Source: Pseudomonadota bacterium (GTDB taxonomy: Bacteria > Pseudomonadota > Gammaproteobacteria > Steroidobacterales > MnTg04). From it: a stretch of 63,134 nt of DNA. The notes beneath the pieces were generated by a model. It saw only the letters and a program-made list of their open reading frames with translations. It searched no databases and was not told where the DNA came from. The stretch covers positions 1-63,134 of the forward strand of contig JACZVC010000002.1 of assembly GCA_022572885.1 (NCBI GenBank), given 5' to 3'. Both the position numbers and the translations under genes were made by a program. Shown one piece after another: positions 8,688 through 18,461 of this stretch (positions are counted from its first letter, which is position 1; the number at the start of each line of letters is the position of its first letter).

Positions 8688-10358
8688 TTAGTGATTGGCC
8701 GATGGCGCCAGTCCTTCACGTGACGCCAGCAGAATTTTTTCGATATCCGCCGTCTCGATTCTTCGGGCCAGAGGCTTGAACGGATTGATTGCACTCCCCA
8801 GTTGCGGTTTTTGCAAATCGTTCCAGATCAATTCGCCGGATTGCAGAAAATCCTCGGCATTGGCAACGAGTTCGGGCAACACCGGCTTGAGATAAATGCA
8901 AAGCTGCCTGAAATGATTGAGACCCTGTGTACAGACGGCCAGAATCTTTTGTTCGTTGCCTTCGCCCTTGGCGAGGACCCACGGCTTGTTTTCATCGATA
9001 AAACGATTTGCCTCGTCGGCCAGCGCCATGATCTTGCGAATAGCCCGCGAGTATTCGCGTTTCTCGTAGGCATCGGCGATAGTCTCGGACGCATCCGCAA
9101 AGCGGGCAAACAAATCCGGATCCGGTAGCTCGGTAGCCAGTTTTCCATCGGCCAGCCTCTGAACGAAGCCGGCGCAACGACTGGCAATATTGACCAGCTT
9201 GCCGACGACGTCGCTGTTTACGCGTTGCCTGAAATCCTCGAGATTCAAATCGAGGTCGTCGATGCCGGGCCCCAGCTTGCCGGCGAAATAATATCTGAGG
9301 TACTCGGGGTCCAGATGCTCCAGGTATGTCCTGGCCGTGATAAAAGTACCGCGCGACTTGGACATCTTGGCGCCGTTGACGGTCAGGAAACCATGCGCCA
9401 GCACCGCGGTCGGAATCCGGTAACCGGCCCCATGCAGGACGGCCGGCCAGAAAAGCGCATGAAAATAAATGATGTCTTTGCCGATAAAATGATAAAGTTC
9501 GGTGCTGCCGCCTGGTCGCCAGTAACTGTCGAAATCGATGCCTTCGTTGCGGCAATACTGGAGAAAGCTCGACATATAACCGACCGGGGCGTCCAGCCAG
9601 ACGTAAAAATACTTGCGGTCTTCCCCTGGAATTTCGAAGCCGAAATAAGGCGCATCTCGTGAAATATCCCAGTCGCGCAGACCCGCTTCGAACCACTCGT
9701 CCAGTTTGTTGACTATGCTGGTATGCAATTGGCCGCTGTGTATCCATTCACGCAGCATGGTTGCAAAATCGGCAAGCCGGAAAAAAAGGTGTTCGGACTC
9801 TTTTTTCACCGGCGGATTTCCCGAAACGACCGAAATCGGGTTGACCAGTTCGGATGGCGAATAGGTCGCGCCGCAGACCTCGCAGCTATCGCCGTACTGT
9901 TCGTTCGCGCCGCACCTGGGGCAATTGCCGCGTACATACCGGTCGGGGAGAAACATGTTGCGCTGTTCGTCAAAGGCCTGGTAGATTTTCTTGCGGGTGA
10001 TGTGGCCGTTCTCCACCAGGGTGGCGAAAATACTTTCTACAAGTTGGCGATTTTCCTCGGAATGGGTACTGTGAAAGTTATCCATTTCGATATGGAAATC
10101 CGCATAGTCCCGCTCGTTGCTCCTGGCAACCCGGGCTACGAGTTCTTCCGGTGTGATGCCTTCTTTTTCCGCGGTCAGCATGATCGGCGTGCCATGGGCG
10201 TCGCTGGCACAGACAAACACACAGTCATTGCCGCGCAGCTTTTGAAAACGCACCCAGATATCTGTCTGCACGTATTCCAGCATATGGCCGAGGTGCAAGG
10301 GGCCGTTTGCATAAGGCAGGGCGCTGCTCACCAGGATCTGGCGTTTTTGTCTACTCAT
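8688..10358 (-). CDS. metG: Methionyl-tRNA synthetase, short form without C-terminal tRNA-binding domain
   Basis: 556 residues. Class I signatures are clear: H-L-G-H (22-25) in [12 protein letters not shown] and KMSKS (331-335). The zinc knuckle C146-x2-C149 / C159-x2-C162 is intact. The protein ends soon after the anticodon-binding helical domain, so the C-terminal Trbp111-like dimerisation domain of the 677-residue E. coli enzyme is absent. The stop is clean and the next gene follows normally, so this looks like a natural short form rather than a frameshift. In E. coli metG is adjacent and divergent to apbC; here the pil/kinase block lies between them. Confidence 0.96.
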   Translation of the reverse strand: MSRQKRQILVSSALPYANGPLHLGHMLEYVQTDIWVRFQKLRGNDCVFVCASDAHGTPIMLTAEKEGITPEELVARVARSNERDYADFHIEMDNFHSTHSEENRQLVESIFATLVENGHITRKKIYQAFDEQRNMFLPDRYVRGNCPRCGANEQYGDSCEVCGATYSPSELVNPISVVSGNPPVKKESEHLFFRLADFATMLREWIHSGQLHTSIVNKLDEWFEAGLRDWDISRDAPYFGFEIPGEDRKYFYVWLDAPVGYMSSFLQYCRNEGIDFDSYWRPGGSTELYHFIGKDIIYFHALFWPAVLHGAGYRIPTAVLAHGFLTVNGAKMSKSRGTFITARTYLEHLDPEYLRYYFAGKLGPGIDDLDLNLEDFRQRVNSDVVGKLVNIASRCAGFVQRLADGKLATELPDPDLFARFADASETIADAYEKREYSRAIRKIMALADEANRFIDENKPWVLAKGEGNEQKILAVCTQGLNHFRQLCIYLKPVLPELVANAEDFLQSGELIWNDLQKPQLGSAINPFKPLARRIETADIEKILLASREGLAPSANH

Positions 10359-10423
10359 TATGGTTCAGCGCCCGGAGTGTTCGTTAAGCCGTTGTGTATC
10401 AAGGGCGGATTATGCCACAAGGG

Positions 10424-11506
10424 TCAGCCATTTCGGGGCGCTTCCAGCTCTCTGATCTCCTCGAATTTCTTCTTGTCGAGCGCCTTCATATAGGCCTCTT
10501 CGGCGGAGATTGTCCCTTTGTTGTACAAAGACATCAGCGACCCGTCCATGGTGCACATGCCAACGCCGGCGCTGCTCGCCATCGTGTTTTCCAGCTGGTC
10601 CAGTTTTCCCTGGCGAACCAGGTTGGAAATCGCCGGATTGTTGATCAGTATGTCCAGGGCGGCGACCCGGCCGTCCTTGTCGCTTCGCCTGACCAGTTGC
10701 TGTGAAATCACGCCCCTCAACGATGTCGACAACATCGACCGAACCGGGCCTTGCTTTTCCGCCGGAAAAGCATGAACGATCCGGTCGACGGTAGCGGCCG
10801 CGCCGTTCGTGTGCAGGGTTCCCATGACCAGGATTCCCATTTCGGCCGCGGTAACCGCGATACTCATCGTTTCAAGATCGCGCATTTCGCCAACCAGGAC
10901 GACATCCGGGTCTTCGCGCAACGCAGATTTGAGGGCGGCAGCAAAACTGTAGGTGTGCGTCCCGATTTCCCGCTGGCTGATCAGGCAATTTACCTGTTTG
11001 TGAATGAACTCGATCGGGTCTTCGATCGTAATGATATGACCTTTGATGCGTTTGTTGATGGCATCGATCATCGCCGCCAGCGTCGTCGATTTGCCGGAAC
11101 CGGTTTTTCCAGTGACCAGTATCAGACCGCTGGACGAGCGGCAAAGCTCGCCAACGACGGTCGGCATGCCAAGGTCGACCAGCGTCAGGGTCTTGCTCGG
11201 GATGGTCCGGAAAATACCGCCCAGTCCACCGAGGTGGCGGAAGATATTGACCCGGAATCGGGCGATGTCACCCAAGGTATAGGCGAAATCAGCGCCGTCG
11301 TGCTTGTCCAGCGCCTTTTGCGCCTTGGGAGTCATGATCTGCCCAAGTTCGGTCTCGGCTTCTTCCTGGCCAAGGGGTTCCGGGCGGAGTGTATGCAGGT
11401 CGCCGAACTGCCTGATACGGGGTGGGTCTCCGGCGACGAAATGCAGGTCGGAGCCGTTTTTTTCCACCGTCTCCTTTAGCAACTCTTCGATCAGGCTCAC
11501 AGGCAA
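10424..11506 (-). CDS. PilT/PilU-family pilus retraction ATPase (second copy)
   Basis: 360 residues. It has an N-terminal PAS-like domain, Walker A GKTGSGKST (133-141), an Asp box (ALREDPDVVLVGEMRDLET) and a His box (GTLHTNGAA). It is a secretion-type hexameric ATPase that powers type IV pilus retraction. It follows a paralogue by 8 bases on the same strand. By position (second of the pair) and its C-terminal extension (EEAYMKALDKKKFEE) it may be the PilU-like member, but I do not assign it firmly. Confidence 0.88.
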   Translation of the reverse strand: MPVSLIEELLKETVEKNGSDLHFVAGDPPRIRQFGDLHTLRPEPLGQEEAETELGQIMTPKAQKALDKHDGADFAYTLGDIARFRVNIFRHLGGLGGIFRTIPSKTLTLVDLGMPTVVGELCRSSSGLILVTGKTGSGKSTTLAAMIDAINKRIKGHIITIEDPIEFIHKQVNCLISQREIGTHTYSFAAALKSALREDPDVVLVGEMRDLETMSIAVTAAEMGILVMGTLHTNGAAATVDRIVHAFPAEKQGPVRSMLSTSLRGVISQQLVRRSDKDGRVAALDILINNPAISNLVRQGKLDQLENTMASSAGVGMCTMDGSLMSLYNKGTISAEEAYMKALDKKKFEEIRELEAPRNG

Positions 11507-11514
11507 TCTCCGTT

Positions 11515-12600
11515 TCAGGTTTCGAATCTGGGCATCAGGCTGGCATCGGTGACAAAACGCTTGAACAAGGATTTATCCTGCGCAAAGGTCACCGCATGGT
11601 CCGGGTCGATCTCCTTGGCCTCAATGGCGTCAAGCAAGGCCTGATCGAGCATTTGCATCCCCAGGTTCTTGCCGGTTTGCAACTGGGACGGGATTTGGTG
11701 GGTCTGGTCCGTCGAGATGAGTTTGGCGATAGCCCGGGTCATGATCATGATTTCCAGGATTGCCTTGCGGCCCCTGGAATCCGGTGTCCTGACAAGCACC
11801 TGGGAGATCACAGCGATCAGACCCTGGGTCAGAAACGCTTTGGTTTGTTCGCGGAGGTCGGCCGGCAAAGCGTCGATCATGCGGTCTATGGATTTTACAG
11901 CCCCGGTCGTATGCAAGGTGCCGAGAACGAGATGCCCCGTTTCGGCAGCGGTCATCGCCATTGAAATGGTTTCCTCGTCGCGCAGTTCGCCAACCAGAAT
12001 CACATCCGGATCCTCGCGCATTGCGGCTCGGACGCCATCGGCAAAGGAGTGTATATGGGTGCCCAGTTCCCGCTGGATAATCTGCGAGCTTTTGCTGGCA
12101 TGGACAAATTCGATCGGGTCTTCCAGGCTAATGATATTCACCCGACGATTTCGATTGATGTAATCGATCATCGCGGCGAGGGTTGTCGATTTTCCGGTGC
12201 CGGTCGAACCGGTAACCAGGATCATGCCCTGATGATAGTCGCAGAGTTTCTTTACGATTGGCGGCATGCCAAGTTCGTCCAGCTCCGGTACCTCGTCCGG
12301 GATGTGTCTGAAGGTTGCGCCAACACCGGTTTCCTTGCGAAAAATATTGACCCGGAACCGGCCGCCGTCTTCACTGACATAGGCGAAGTCCAGGTCGCCA
12401 CCCGTGTCAAACCGGTCACGCTGGTTTTCGGTCAGGATTTCGTCGACATATCCTTGCAGTTCAGTATCGCCAAGATCGCGAAAGCGGATTGGAGTCAGGT
12501 CGCCATTCAGCCTGAGCATCGGCGGGACGCCGACCGCGAGGTGGATATCGGAGCATCCTTGCTGCAGGCCGAGTTTCAAAAACGCATCGATTCTTGCCAT
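11515..12600 (-). CDS. pilT: PilT-family pilus retraction ATPase (first copy)
   Basis: 361 residues. It begins MARIDAFLKLGLQQGCSDIH, the usual PilT opening. Walker A is GSTGTGKST (131-139), with AMREDPDVILVGELRDEET and GHLVLGTLHTTGAVKSIDR (Asp and His boxes). It should drive retraction of type IV pili at the inner-membrane platform. Its start codon shares one base with the stop of a 36-codon frame, and its operon neighbours are a HEAT-kinase fusion upstream and a second PilT-like ATPase downstream. Confidence 0.88.
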   Translation of the reverse strand: MARIDAFLKLGLQQGCSDIHLAVGVPPMLRLNGDLTPIRFRDLGDTELQGYVDEILTENQRDRFDTGGDLDFAYVSEDGGRFRVNIFRKETGVGATFRHIPDEVPELDELGMPPIVKKLCDYHQGMILVTGSTGTGKSTTLAAMIDYINRNRRVNIISLEDPIEFVHASKSSQIIQRELGTHIHSFADGVRAAMREDPDVILVGELRDEETISMAMTAAETGHLVLGTLHTTGAVKSIDRMIDALPADLREQTKAFLTQGLIAVISQVLVRTPDSRGRKAILEIMIMTRAIAKLISTDQTHQIPSQLQTGKNLGMQMLDQALLDAIEAKEIDPDHAVTFAQDKSLFKRFVTDASLMPRFET

Positions 12601-12710
12601 CAGCGCACGCCTACCGGCATTTCAGGCAACTTTCCCAGGGTAACGGGGGTAACCGCCCGCCGTTGCACGCCGCCGGAATTATCGGCATTGCTCGATCGTC
12701 TGCTGCTCAT
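12600..12710 (-). CDS. Possible 36-residue small protein or leader coupled to pilT
   Basis: ATG at 12710, stop TGA at 12600-12602, overlapping the pilT ATG by one base (TGATG). The peptide is Arg/Ser-rich at the start (MSSRRSSNAD) and ends PEMPVGVR, with no membrane segment or recognised motif. A weak purine-rich site (GGGTGG) sits about 7 bases upstream. The stop-start overlap suggests translational coupling, but the coding case is weak. Confidence 0.3.
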   Translation of the reverse strand: MSSRRSSNADNSGGVQRRAVTPVTLGKLPEMPVGVR

Positions 12711-12746
12711 TTGAATCCACCCTGAATGATTCCAGGGCCTAGAATA

Positions 12747-15128
12747 TCAAAGGTACGCGTCCATTGCCTGATAGATATCATCCATGGATTCATGTCTATC
12801 CTTGGGGTCCAGCGCCATGGCCTTGCGGATGATTTCGCTCAGTTCCTGCGGTATCTTGTCGTTGACCTCGATGGCTGATGGCGCCTTGCCCTGTACATGC
12901 TGGTACATCACCGACATGTGGTCACCGCGGCGGTATGGCGGTACACCGGTCAATAATTCGTAAAGAATTATGCCAAGGCTGTAGATATCCGCCTGAACGT
13001 TGACTTTCTTGCCAAGAATCTGTTCCGGGGCCATGTATTTCGGTGAACCGATCACGTAGCCGGTCTTGGTCAGTTGGGTGTCGCCGCTTTTTTGTGCTGC
13101 CGCGACGCCAAAATCCACGATCTTCAGCAGGCCTTCCTCGTCGATCAGAATATTTGCCGGTTTCAGATCCCGGTGGACGATGCCGGCGGCGTGGGCGACG
13201 GCCATACCGGTGGCGATATCACAAGCGAAACGTACGGCCTTTTTGGTAGCCAGCGGTTTTTCATCGATAACTTCGCCACCCAGCGTATGCGACGGAAAAT
13301 ATTCCATCGAGATGGCATACAGGCCCTGCAGGAAAAGAAAATCATAGATTCGAATGACGTTCTTGTGGGTGATTTTTCTTGAGTAACGCAACTCATGTAC
13401 GAAGCGCTTGAGCATTTCTTCATCCGATGAAATATTCGGATTAAGAAATTTGAGTACCAGTTGTTCTTCTACCACGCTGTCTTCAACCAACAACACGGTA
13501 CCGAAAGCGCCTTTGCCGATCTGGGTGATGAATTTGTAACGGTCTGCGATGACATCGCCTGGTTTCAGGGTGGTAATGTCCAGAATCTTGGCTTGCTCAG
13601 CTGCCATGATGACTTCAGCGACTTCGCGGCTATCCATGAGCAAGGTATGGTCAGGTTCGGCATATTGTGCGACCTCCTCATCCGAGAGAACCGCCGTATC
13701 CGAGAAACGCCGATCGAGTTTCTTCACTGCCCTGTTTGCGGCGCGATTGACGGTTTCATCCTTGCTACCGGCGTGGGCAGCTATGGCTTTCCGGACGGTC
13801 TCTGAATGGCTCGCATCCGCCAGGCTGGACAGGGCCGCCATGGCTTCCAGCCGGATTGCTTTTTCCTCCCGGTCCAGCAACGGCAGTACCGTATCGATGC
13901 ATTCCGCATCGCCAATCTTGCCGAGCGCGCGGATAATGACCGGCATTGCCTGGTGGTTGGATTTCACCATTTCGACCAACGCCGGCACCGCTTCCTTGCT
14001 GCCGATTTCGGCCAGTGCGTCTACCGCGCGTTCACTGACCCACCAGTCCTTGTCTTTGGTTGCGGCAATCAGTTTGCCGATGGCTCGTTCGTCGCGCGTC
14101 ACATTGAGGATTTCGATAGCCGCCCGCCTTATGCCTTCGTCCTTGTCGCCGATCAGTTCCATTACCGCATCCACGACCCGCGATCCGCCGATTTTTGCCA
14201 ATGCGTCGGCCGCGCGGGATCTCACCCACCAGTCTTCATCGGCGATGGCTTCCAGCAGATGCTTGATCGAATTGGCATCGCCGATTTCGTTCAGCACCTC
14301 GACGGCCGCTCGGCGAACAAATTCGGACTCGTCTTTGAGGATGTGGATCAGGTGCTTGACGGTGTCGGGGTGGTTGATCTTGATCACCAGGTCGATTGCC
14401 TTGTTTTGCACCTCCAGATCCGGGTCGCGCAACAATCGCATGACCGCTTCCGAATCGATGTCTCCGTCCATGTGGCTTAACGCGGTCAGCGCCGCCTGGC
14501 GGACCATCTTGTTCCTGTTGGCGAGCTGCTTTTCGAAGCAGCGTCTGACCTCGGGCTTGTTGTAGCGGTACAGGAGATTGATGATGTGTACCTTGGCTAT
14601 CGAGTCCTTACCCTCCATGCGTTCGATCAGGTCAGGCACCATGTCTTCATTGACCAGGCTCGCGATCAGGCCAAAGATCGCCGCTTTTTCGTGCGGCTCG
14701 ACCTTGTACGCCACGCGCAAAAGCTCGTATACGTTCAGACGTTTGTTGTTGTGTTTGAGGATGCTGATGACGGCTGCCTTGTTGGTGTCCGGATCGCGGA
14801 GCAATTCCAGCAGTAATGAAGGGTTGTACTGATTGCTGCTGGTCATGGCCCAGGCGATGCCGGCGACCACCCGCTCGTTGTTTTCCTTCAGTCCCTCTCC
14901 GTACAGGGGAAAAGTCTTATCGGTGAGCGTCTGCGACAGGACATCGACATAGGCTACGGTATGTTTCTTGTCGGCATGCGCAAGGGCCTCCAGGACCGGT
15001 GGAATTGCGCTGCCACCGAGGGCGGACAGCTTCTCCAGCGCTTTCAAGGCCGCCGGCGATTCCACCTCGCCCAGTTCCAGAACCTGGGACATAAGGCGTT
15101 CGGCCCGCAGGGCAGAAAGAAACTTCAT
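12747..15128 (-). CDS. HEAT-repeat protein fused to a Hanks-type Ser/Thr kinase
   Basis: 793 residues. About 1-460 is a long array of HEAT/PBS-lyase-like repeats, many showing the pattern D-x-W-W-V-R/S-x-R-A-x-D-A-L-A-K/E-I-G. About 530-793 is a complete protein kinase: glycine loop GKGAFGTV, Lys K560 (LVLKFL), HRDLKPAN with H652, DFG at 672-674 and GSPKYMAPEQ. All catalytic residues are present, so it should be active. There is no membrane helix, so it is probably cytoplasmic. It is the first gene of a leftward block leading into pilT and its paralogue, which suggests control of pili or of a scaffold bound by the HEAT solenoid; that is inference. Confidence 0.9.
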   Translation of the reverse strand: MKFLSALRAERLMSQVLELGEVESPAALKALEKLSALGGSAIPPVLEALAHADKKHTVAYVDVLSQTLTDKTFPLYGEGLKENNERVVAGIAWAMTSSNQYNPSLLLELLRDPDTNKAAVISILKHNNKRLNVYELLRVAYKVEPHEKAAIFGLIASLVNEDMVPDLIERMEGKDSIAKVHIINLLYRYNKPEVRRCFEKQLANRNKMVRQAALTALSHMDGDIDSEAVMRLLRDPDLEVQNKAIDLVIKINHPDTVKHLIHILKDESEFVRRAAVEVLNEIGDANSIKHLLEAIADEDWWVRSRAADALAKIGGSRVVDAVMELIGDKDEGIRRAAIEILNVTRDERAIGKLIAATKDKDWWVSERAVDALAEIGSKEAVPALVEMVKSNHQAMPVIIRALGKIGDAECIDTVLPLLDREEKAIRLEAMAALSSLADASHSETVRKAIAAHAGSKDETVNRAANRAVKKLDRRFSDTAVLSDEEVAQYAEPDHTLLMDSREVAEVIMAAEQAKILDITTLKPGDVIADRYKFITQIGKGAFGTVLLVEDSVVEEQLVLKFLNPNISSDEEMLKRFVHELRYSRKITHKNVIRIYDFLFLQGLYAISMEYFPSHTLGGEVIDEKPLATKKAVRFACDIATGMAVAHAAGIVHRDLKPANILIDEEGLLKIVDFGVAAAQKSGDTQLTKTGYVIGSPKYMAPEQILGKKVNVQADIYSLGIILYELLTGVPPYRRGDHMSVMYQHVQGKAPSAIEVNDKIPQELSEIIRKAMALDPKDRHESMDDIYQAMDAYL

Positions 15129-15352
15129 GGATTGTATGTCTCAGTCGTCATAACTATGCTGGCCTCGCTGTCTGGCGGCCATGCCACGCCTGCGGTGAAT
15201 ATCCACGGTTTTCAGGGAGTTTGCACCAATATTTGCGGCATTATGCCACACGGCGGCCAGCAAAATAGCGACATGAATCACAGCCCTCAATTGTTCAGTG
15301 ACAAGCTGGGACAGGGTACAATAGCCTACCTTTCTGTGATTTCCATCTGCCA

Positions 15353-16447
15353 ATGAAAAATGACATCGATCCGGGGCTTGGCAAAGTTCTCGCGGATTTT
15401 GGTGAAAGCGAGCTTGGGTACCCGCTTGCCGATGTGGCTAAGGTCGTCAATGTGAACAAGGCGGACGGTGGCCTGGCCGTCGAGATCAGCCTGGGGTTTC
15501 CCGCGGACCGGTACCGGGACAAGCTGATTGCTGAGCTGACTCCGTTGATCGAGAAACAGCTGGGGCTAAGCCCGGTCAAGCTCAGGATAGCCTGGCGGGT
15601 GGCGGCGCATGCCGTCCAGGCCACTTTGAAACCGCTGGGGCAGGTGAGAAACGTCATCGCGATTGCCTCCGGCAAGGGCGGGGTCGGCAAATCGACGACT
15701 GCGGTCAACATCGCATTGGCCCTGGCGCGAGAGGGAGCAAAAACCGGCATCCTGGACGCCGATATTTATGGCCCGAGTCTGCCGCTAATGCTGGGTCTGG
15801 GCGGGCAACGTCCCGGCAGCACCGATGGCAAGACCATGCAACCCCTGCAGGCGCATGGGATCAGCGCCATGTCCATCGGCTTTCTGATCGACCAGGAGCA
15901 GGCGATGGTCTGGCGCGGGCCGATGGTCACCCATGCGCTGACCCAACTGATAACCGATACCGTGTGGGGTGAACTGGACTACCTGATCGTCGATATGCCG
16001 CCAGGCACCGGCGATACCCAGCTAACCCTCTCGCAAAAGGTGCCGCTAAGCGGCGCCGTGATCGTCACCACGCCACAGGACATCGCCTTGCTCGATGCCC
16101 GCAAGGGTTTGAAGATGTTTGGGAAAGTTTCAGTCCCGGTACTCGGAATCGTCGAAAATATGAGTACCCACATTTGTACGCAATGTGGCCACGAGGAACA
16201 CGTTTTTGGCAGTGGCGGGGGACGGGAAATGGCGGAGCAATACAAGGTGCCATTGCTGGGTTCCCTGCCGCTGGATATTCGCATCAGGGAGCACGCAGAC
16301 GGCGGTAATCCAACCGTCGTCGCCGACGAGGAGAGTCCGCTGGCCAAGCGTTACCAGCAGATTGCGCTGAGAATGAGCGTTCAACTCGCGGCAAAGCGCA
16401 GGGATTACAGTCACCTGTTCCCGAAAATCAGTATCGAGGACCGCTAA
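15353..16447 (+). CDS. apbC: Iron-sulfur cluster carrier ATPase ApbC/Mrp
   Basis: 364 residues. An N-terminal DUF59-like domain (about 5-90) is followed by a ParA/MinD-type ATPase with the deviant Walker [10 protein letters not shown] (107-115). The cluster-binding C-x2-C is C275-C278 (CTQCG). It transfers Fe-S clusters to target proteins. The start is the ATG at 15353, 224 bases from the divergent kinase gene. A TACAAT at 15317-15322 is a candidate -10 for it. Its stop overlaps dcd by one base. Confidence 0.95.
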   Translation: MKNDIDPGLGKVLADFGESELGYPLADVAKVVNVNKADGGLAVEISLGFPADRYRDKLIAELTPLIEKQLGLSPVKLRIAWRVAAHAVQATLKPLGQVRNVIAIASGKGGVGKSTTAVNIALALAREGAKTGILDADIYGPSLPLMLGLGGQRPGSTDGKTMQPLQAHGISAMSIGFLIDQEQAMVWRGPMVTHALTQLITDTVWGELDYLIVDMPPGTGDTQLTLSQKVPLSGAVIVTTPQDIALLDARKGLKMFGKVSVPVLGIVENMSTHICTQCGHEEHVFGSGGGREMAEQYKVPLLGSLPLDIRIREHADGGNPTVVADEESPLAKRYQQIALRMSVQLAAKRRDYSHLFPKISIEDR

Positions 16448-17013
16448 TGAGCATCAAGTCAGACAAGTGGATAAGACGCATGGTTGCCGAGCATCGCATG
16501 ATCGAGCCGTTCGAAGCGGGGCAGGTCAGGAAAAACGGCAACGGCCCGGTGGTGTCATACGGGACTTCCAGCTATGGCTACGATGTGCGTTGCGCCCCTG
16601 AATTCAAGATATTCACGAATATCAATTCCGCTATTGTCGATCCCAAACATTTTAAGACTGACAGTTTTGTCGATCTGAAATCCGATGTTTGCATTATTCC
16701 GCCAAACTCATTTGTGCTGGCCAGGACGATCGAGTATTTCCGGATACCGCGCCGGGTACTGACCATTTGTCTCGGAAAATCAACTTACGCGCGCTGCGGA
16801 ATCATCGTCAATGTCACGCCGCTGGAGCCGGAGTGGGAGGGCCATGTGACGCTGGAATTTTCCAATACTTCGCCACTGCCGGCCAAGGTCTATGCGAACG
16901 AGGGCGTTGCCCAGATGCTGTTTTTTGAGTCAGATGAAGATTGCGAGACTTCCTACCTCGATCGCGGCGGAAAATACCAGGGCCAGACCGGGGTTACCCT
17001 GCCAAAGGCCTGA
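16447..17013 (+). CDS. dcd: dCTP deaminase
   Basis: 188 residues, full length for gammaproteobacterial Dcd. Forms dUTP from dCTP on the route to dTMP. Family motifs: [20 protein letters not shown]-type block near 40-60, then [20 protein letters not shown] containing the catalytic Glu region, and [11 protein letters not shown] near the C-terminus. TAATG overlap with apbC, matching a frequent gammaproteobacterial gene order. Confidence 0.96.
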   Translation: MSIKSDKWIRRMVAEHRMIEPFEAGQVRKNGNGPVVSYGTSSYGYDVRCAPEFKIFTNINSAIVDPKHFKTDSFVDLKSDVCIIPPNSFVLARTIEYFRIPRRVLTICLGKSTYARCGIIVNVTPLEPEWEGHVTLEFSNTSPLPAKVYANEGVAQMLFFESDEDCETSYLDRGGKYQGQTGVTLPKA

Positions 17014-17032
17014 TCGGCGGGCCAGCTATCAT

Positions 17033-17782
17033 TCAATTCGCAGGCGCAGGATCATAGAGTTTCAGGCGAATGGAAAAATCGATTTTCCCTCGCTTGTATT
17101 TATCGAAACGCAGCATCAGGTAGTCCAGTTCGGGCGCCAGCCAGATGATGGCATGATTGTCGGAACCGGTTTTTTGCCGCCTTATCCTGACTGCGGCATA
17201 TTCGCCAAAGGGCGTCTGAATGGATTCCGTGTCCTCTATTTCGAGATGGTATTCCCGGGTGCCGTTTTTTTCGGCCACCGTGTATCCGGTGGGAATTTCG
17301 CCACGGGAAAACTGCAGTTTCATTGCAATTTCCATGCTCAGGAGATCCAGTACGCCCGGCGACCATGGCAAGGTTTTTTCTGTGCCCTTGTATAGACTCG
17401 ATATTTCATTATTGAGTGGATCGAACACAAGGCGTTGGATGTCATTTTTTTTCGCGCCATTGGAAGTATACGATTGTGGATGTGGCAGACCATTTTTCAG
17501 GATGAAGCGGCTTTCAGCTTTAACATCCCGATGCACGAACAAGCGGGCCAGGCCGCGTGGAATGACTCGGGTCCGGTAAACAAACAAGCCATCGGTATCG
17601 GCAATCAGTTCGACCCTGGAGACGCCGACGCGTTTTTTCCCCCGCATAACCTTGTAACTGGCCGAGAAAGGCTGCAGGGCTCCCGGCTGCTGGACGGGCG
17701 GCATTTCGGTTGCGGCGCCGGCCACGCTGGCCGTCGCCAGCAGCGCCGCCAGGCCACTGATTGTTTGCATTTTAATCGACAT
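17033..17782 (-). CDS. DUF3108 periplasmic protein
   Basis: 249 residues from the ATG at 17782, chosen because it opens with a signal peptide (MSIKMQTISGLAALLATA, cleavage after AGA about residue 23). Upstream in-frame extension overlaps purN and does not look secreted. The body matches DUF3108: FSASYKVMRGKKRVGVSRVEL near the start and the ending DFSIRLKLYDP. Function unknown; such proteins are often encoded beside purN/purM, as here (10 bases after purN). Confidence 0.85.
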   Translation of the reverse strand: MSIKMQTISGLAALLATASVAGAATEMPPVQQPGALQPFSASYKVMRGKKRVGVSRVELIADTDGLFVYRTRVIPRGLARLFVHRDVKAESRFILKNGLPHPQSYTSNGAKKNDIQRLVFDPLNNEISSLYKGTEKTLPWSPGVLDLLSMEIAMKLQFSRGEIPTGYTVAEKNGTREYHLEIEDTESIQTPFGEYAAVRIRRQKTGSDNHAIIWLAPELDYLMLRFDKYKRGKIDFSIRLKLYDPAPAN

Positions 17783-17792
17783 AATTCGTTTG

Positions 17793-18461
17793 TTAACCGA
17801 CCGTGAACGCAATTTTTCTGGGCTTTCCCAACAGCTTGCCGTCCAGCATGATCGTTTCGTCCTGGCAACGCAGTCCACCGCGGGCAAACCAGCCGATAAC
17901 CATGGGATACAGTTTATGCTCGGTAGCCTGAACCCTGGCTGAAAGGCTGATTTCGTCATCATCGGCCCGGATGGGTACCTCGGACTGGGCGATAACCGGT
18001 CCACCATCCACCCGGGAGCTGACAAAGTGGATGCTGCAGCCATGCACACTGTCTTTCGCCGCCAGCACCCGGCGGTAAGTGTTCAATCCCGGATATTTTG
18101 GCAGCAGCGATGGATGAACGTTCAACAAACGACCATCAAAATACTCGACAAATTCATCATCAAGAATTCGCATGAACCCGGCCAGCACGACCAGACCGGG
18201 ATCGTAATCACGGACAAGTTGCAAAAGCCGGCGGTCAAAATCTTGCCTGGTCGCAAAATCGGCGCGCTCCGCCACGGCGGTCGGGATGCCTGCGTTTTTT
18301 GCTCTCCGCAGGCCGGGCGCATGCGAATTATTGCTGACCACGGCAAGAATTTTGCCGTGGATTTCCTGATTGGCTATGGCGTTGATGATCGCCTGCAGAT
18401 TACTGCCTTGGTTGGAAATCAGTACCACCAGCGTCAGCGGAGCGCCTGGCAACGGGTTCAC
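17793..18461 (-). CDS. purN: Phosphoribosylglycinamide formyltransferase
   Basis: 222 residues. Third step of purine synthesis: formyl transfer from 10-formyl-THF to GAR. Visible motifs: [13 protein letters not shown] (substrate phosphate loop), [26 protein letters not shown] with the catalytic Asn-His, and [15 protein letters not shown] with the catalytic Asp. Overlaps purM by 4 bases (ATGA). Confidence 0.96.
   Translation of the reverse strand: MNPLPGAPLTLVVLISNQGSNLQAIINAIANQEIHGKILAVVSNNSHAPGLRRAKNAGIPTAVAERADFATRQDFDRRLLQLVRDYDPGLVVLAGFMRILDDEFVEYFDGRLLNVHPSLLPKYPGLNTYRRVLAAKDSVHGCSIHFVSSRVDGGPVIAQSEVPIRADDDEISLSARVQATEHKLYPMVIGWFARGGLRCQDETIMLDGKLLGKPRKIAFTVG

Noticed and set aside
9723-10493. 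256-codon rightward frame over metG
   Set aside because: Antisense shadow of the zinc and catalytic regions of MetRS.
13549-14565. 338-codon rightward frame inside the HEAT-kinase gene
   Set aside because: Antisense shadow of the HEAT repeats; the leftward frame has clear kinase and repeat motifs.
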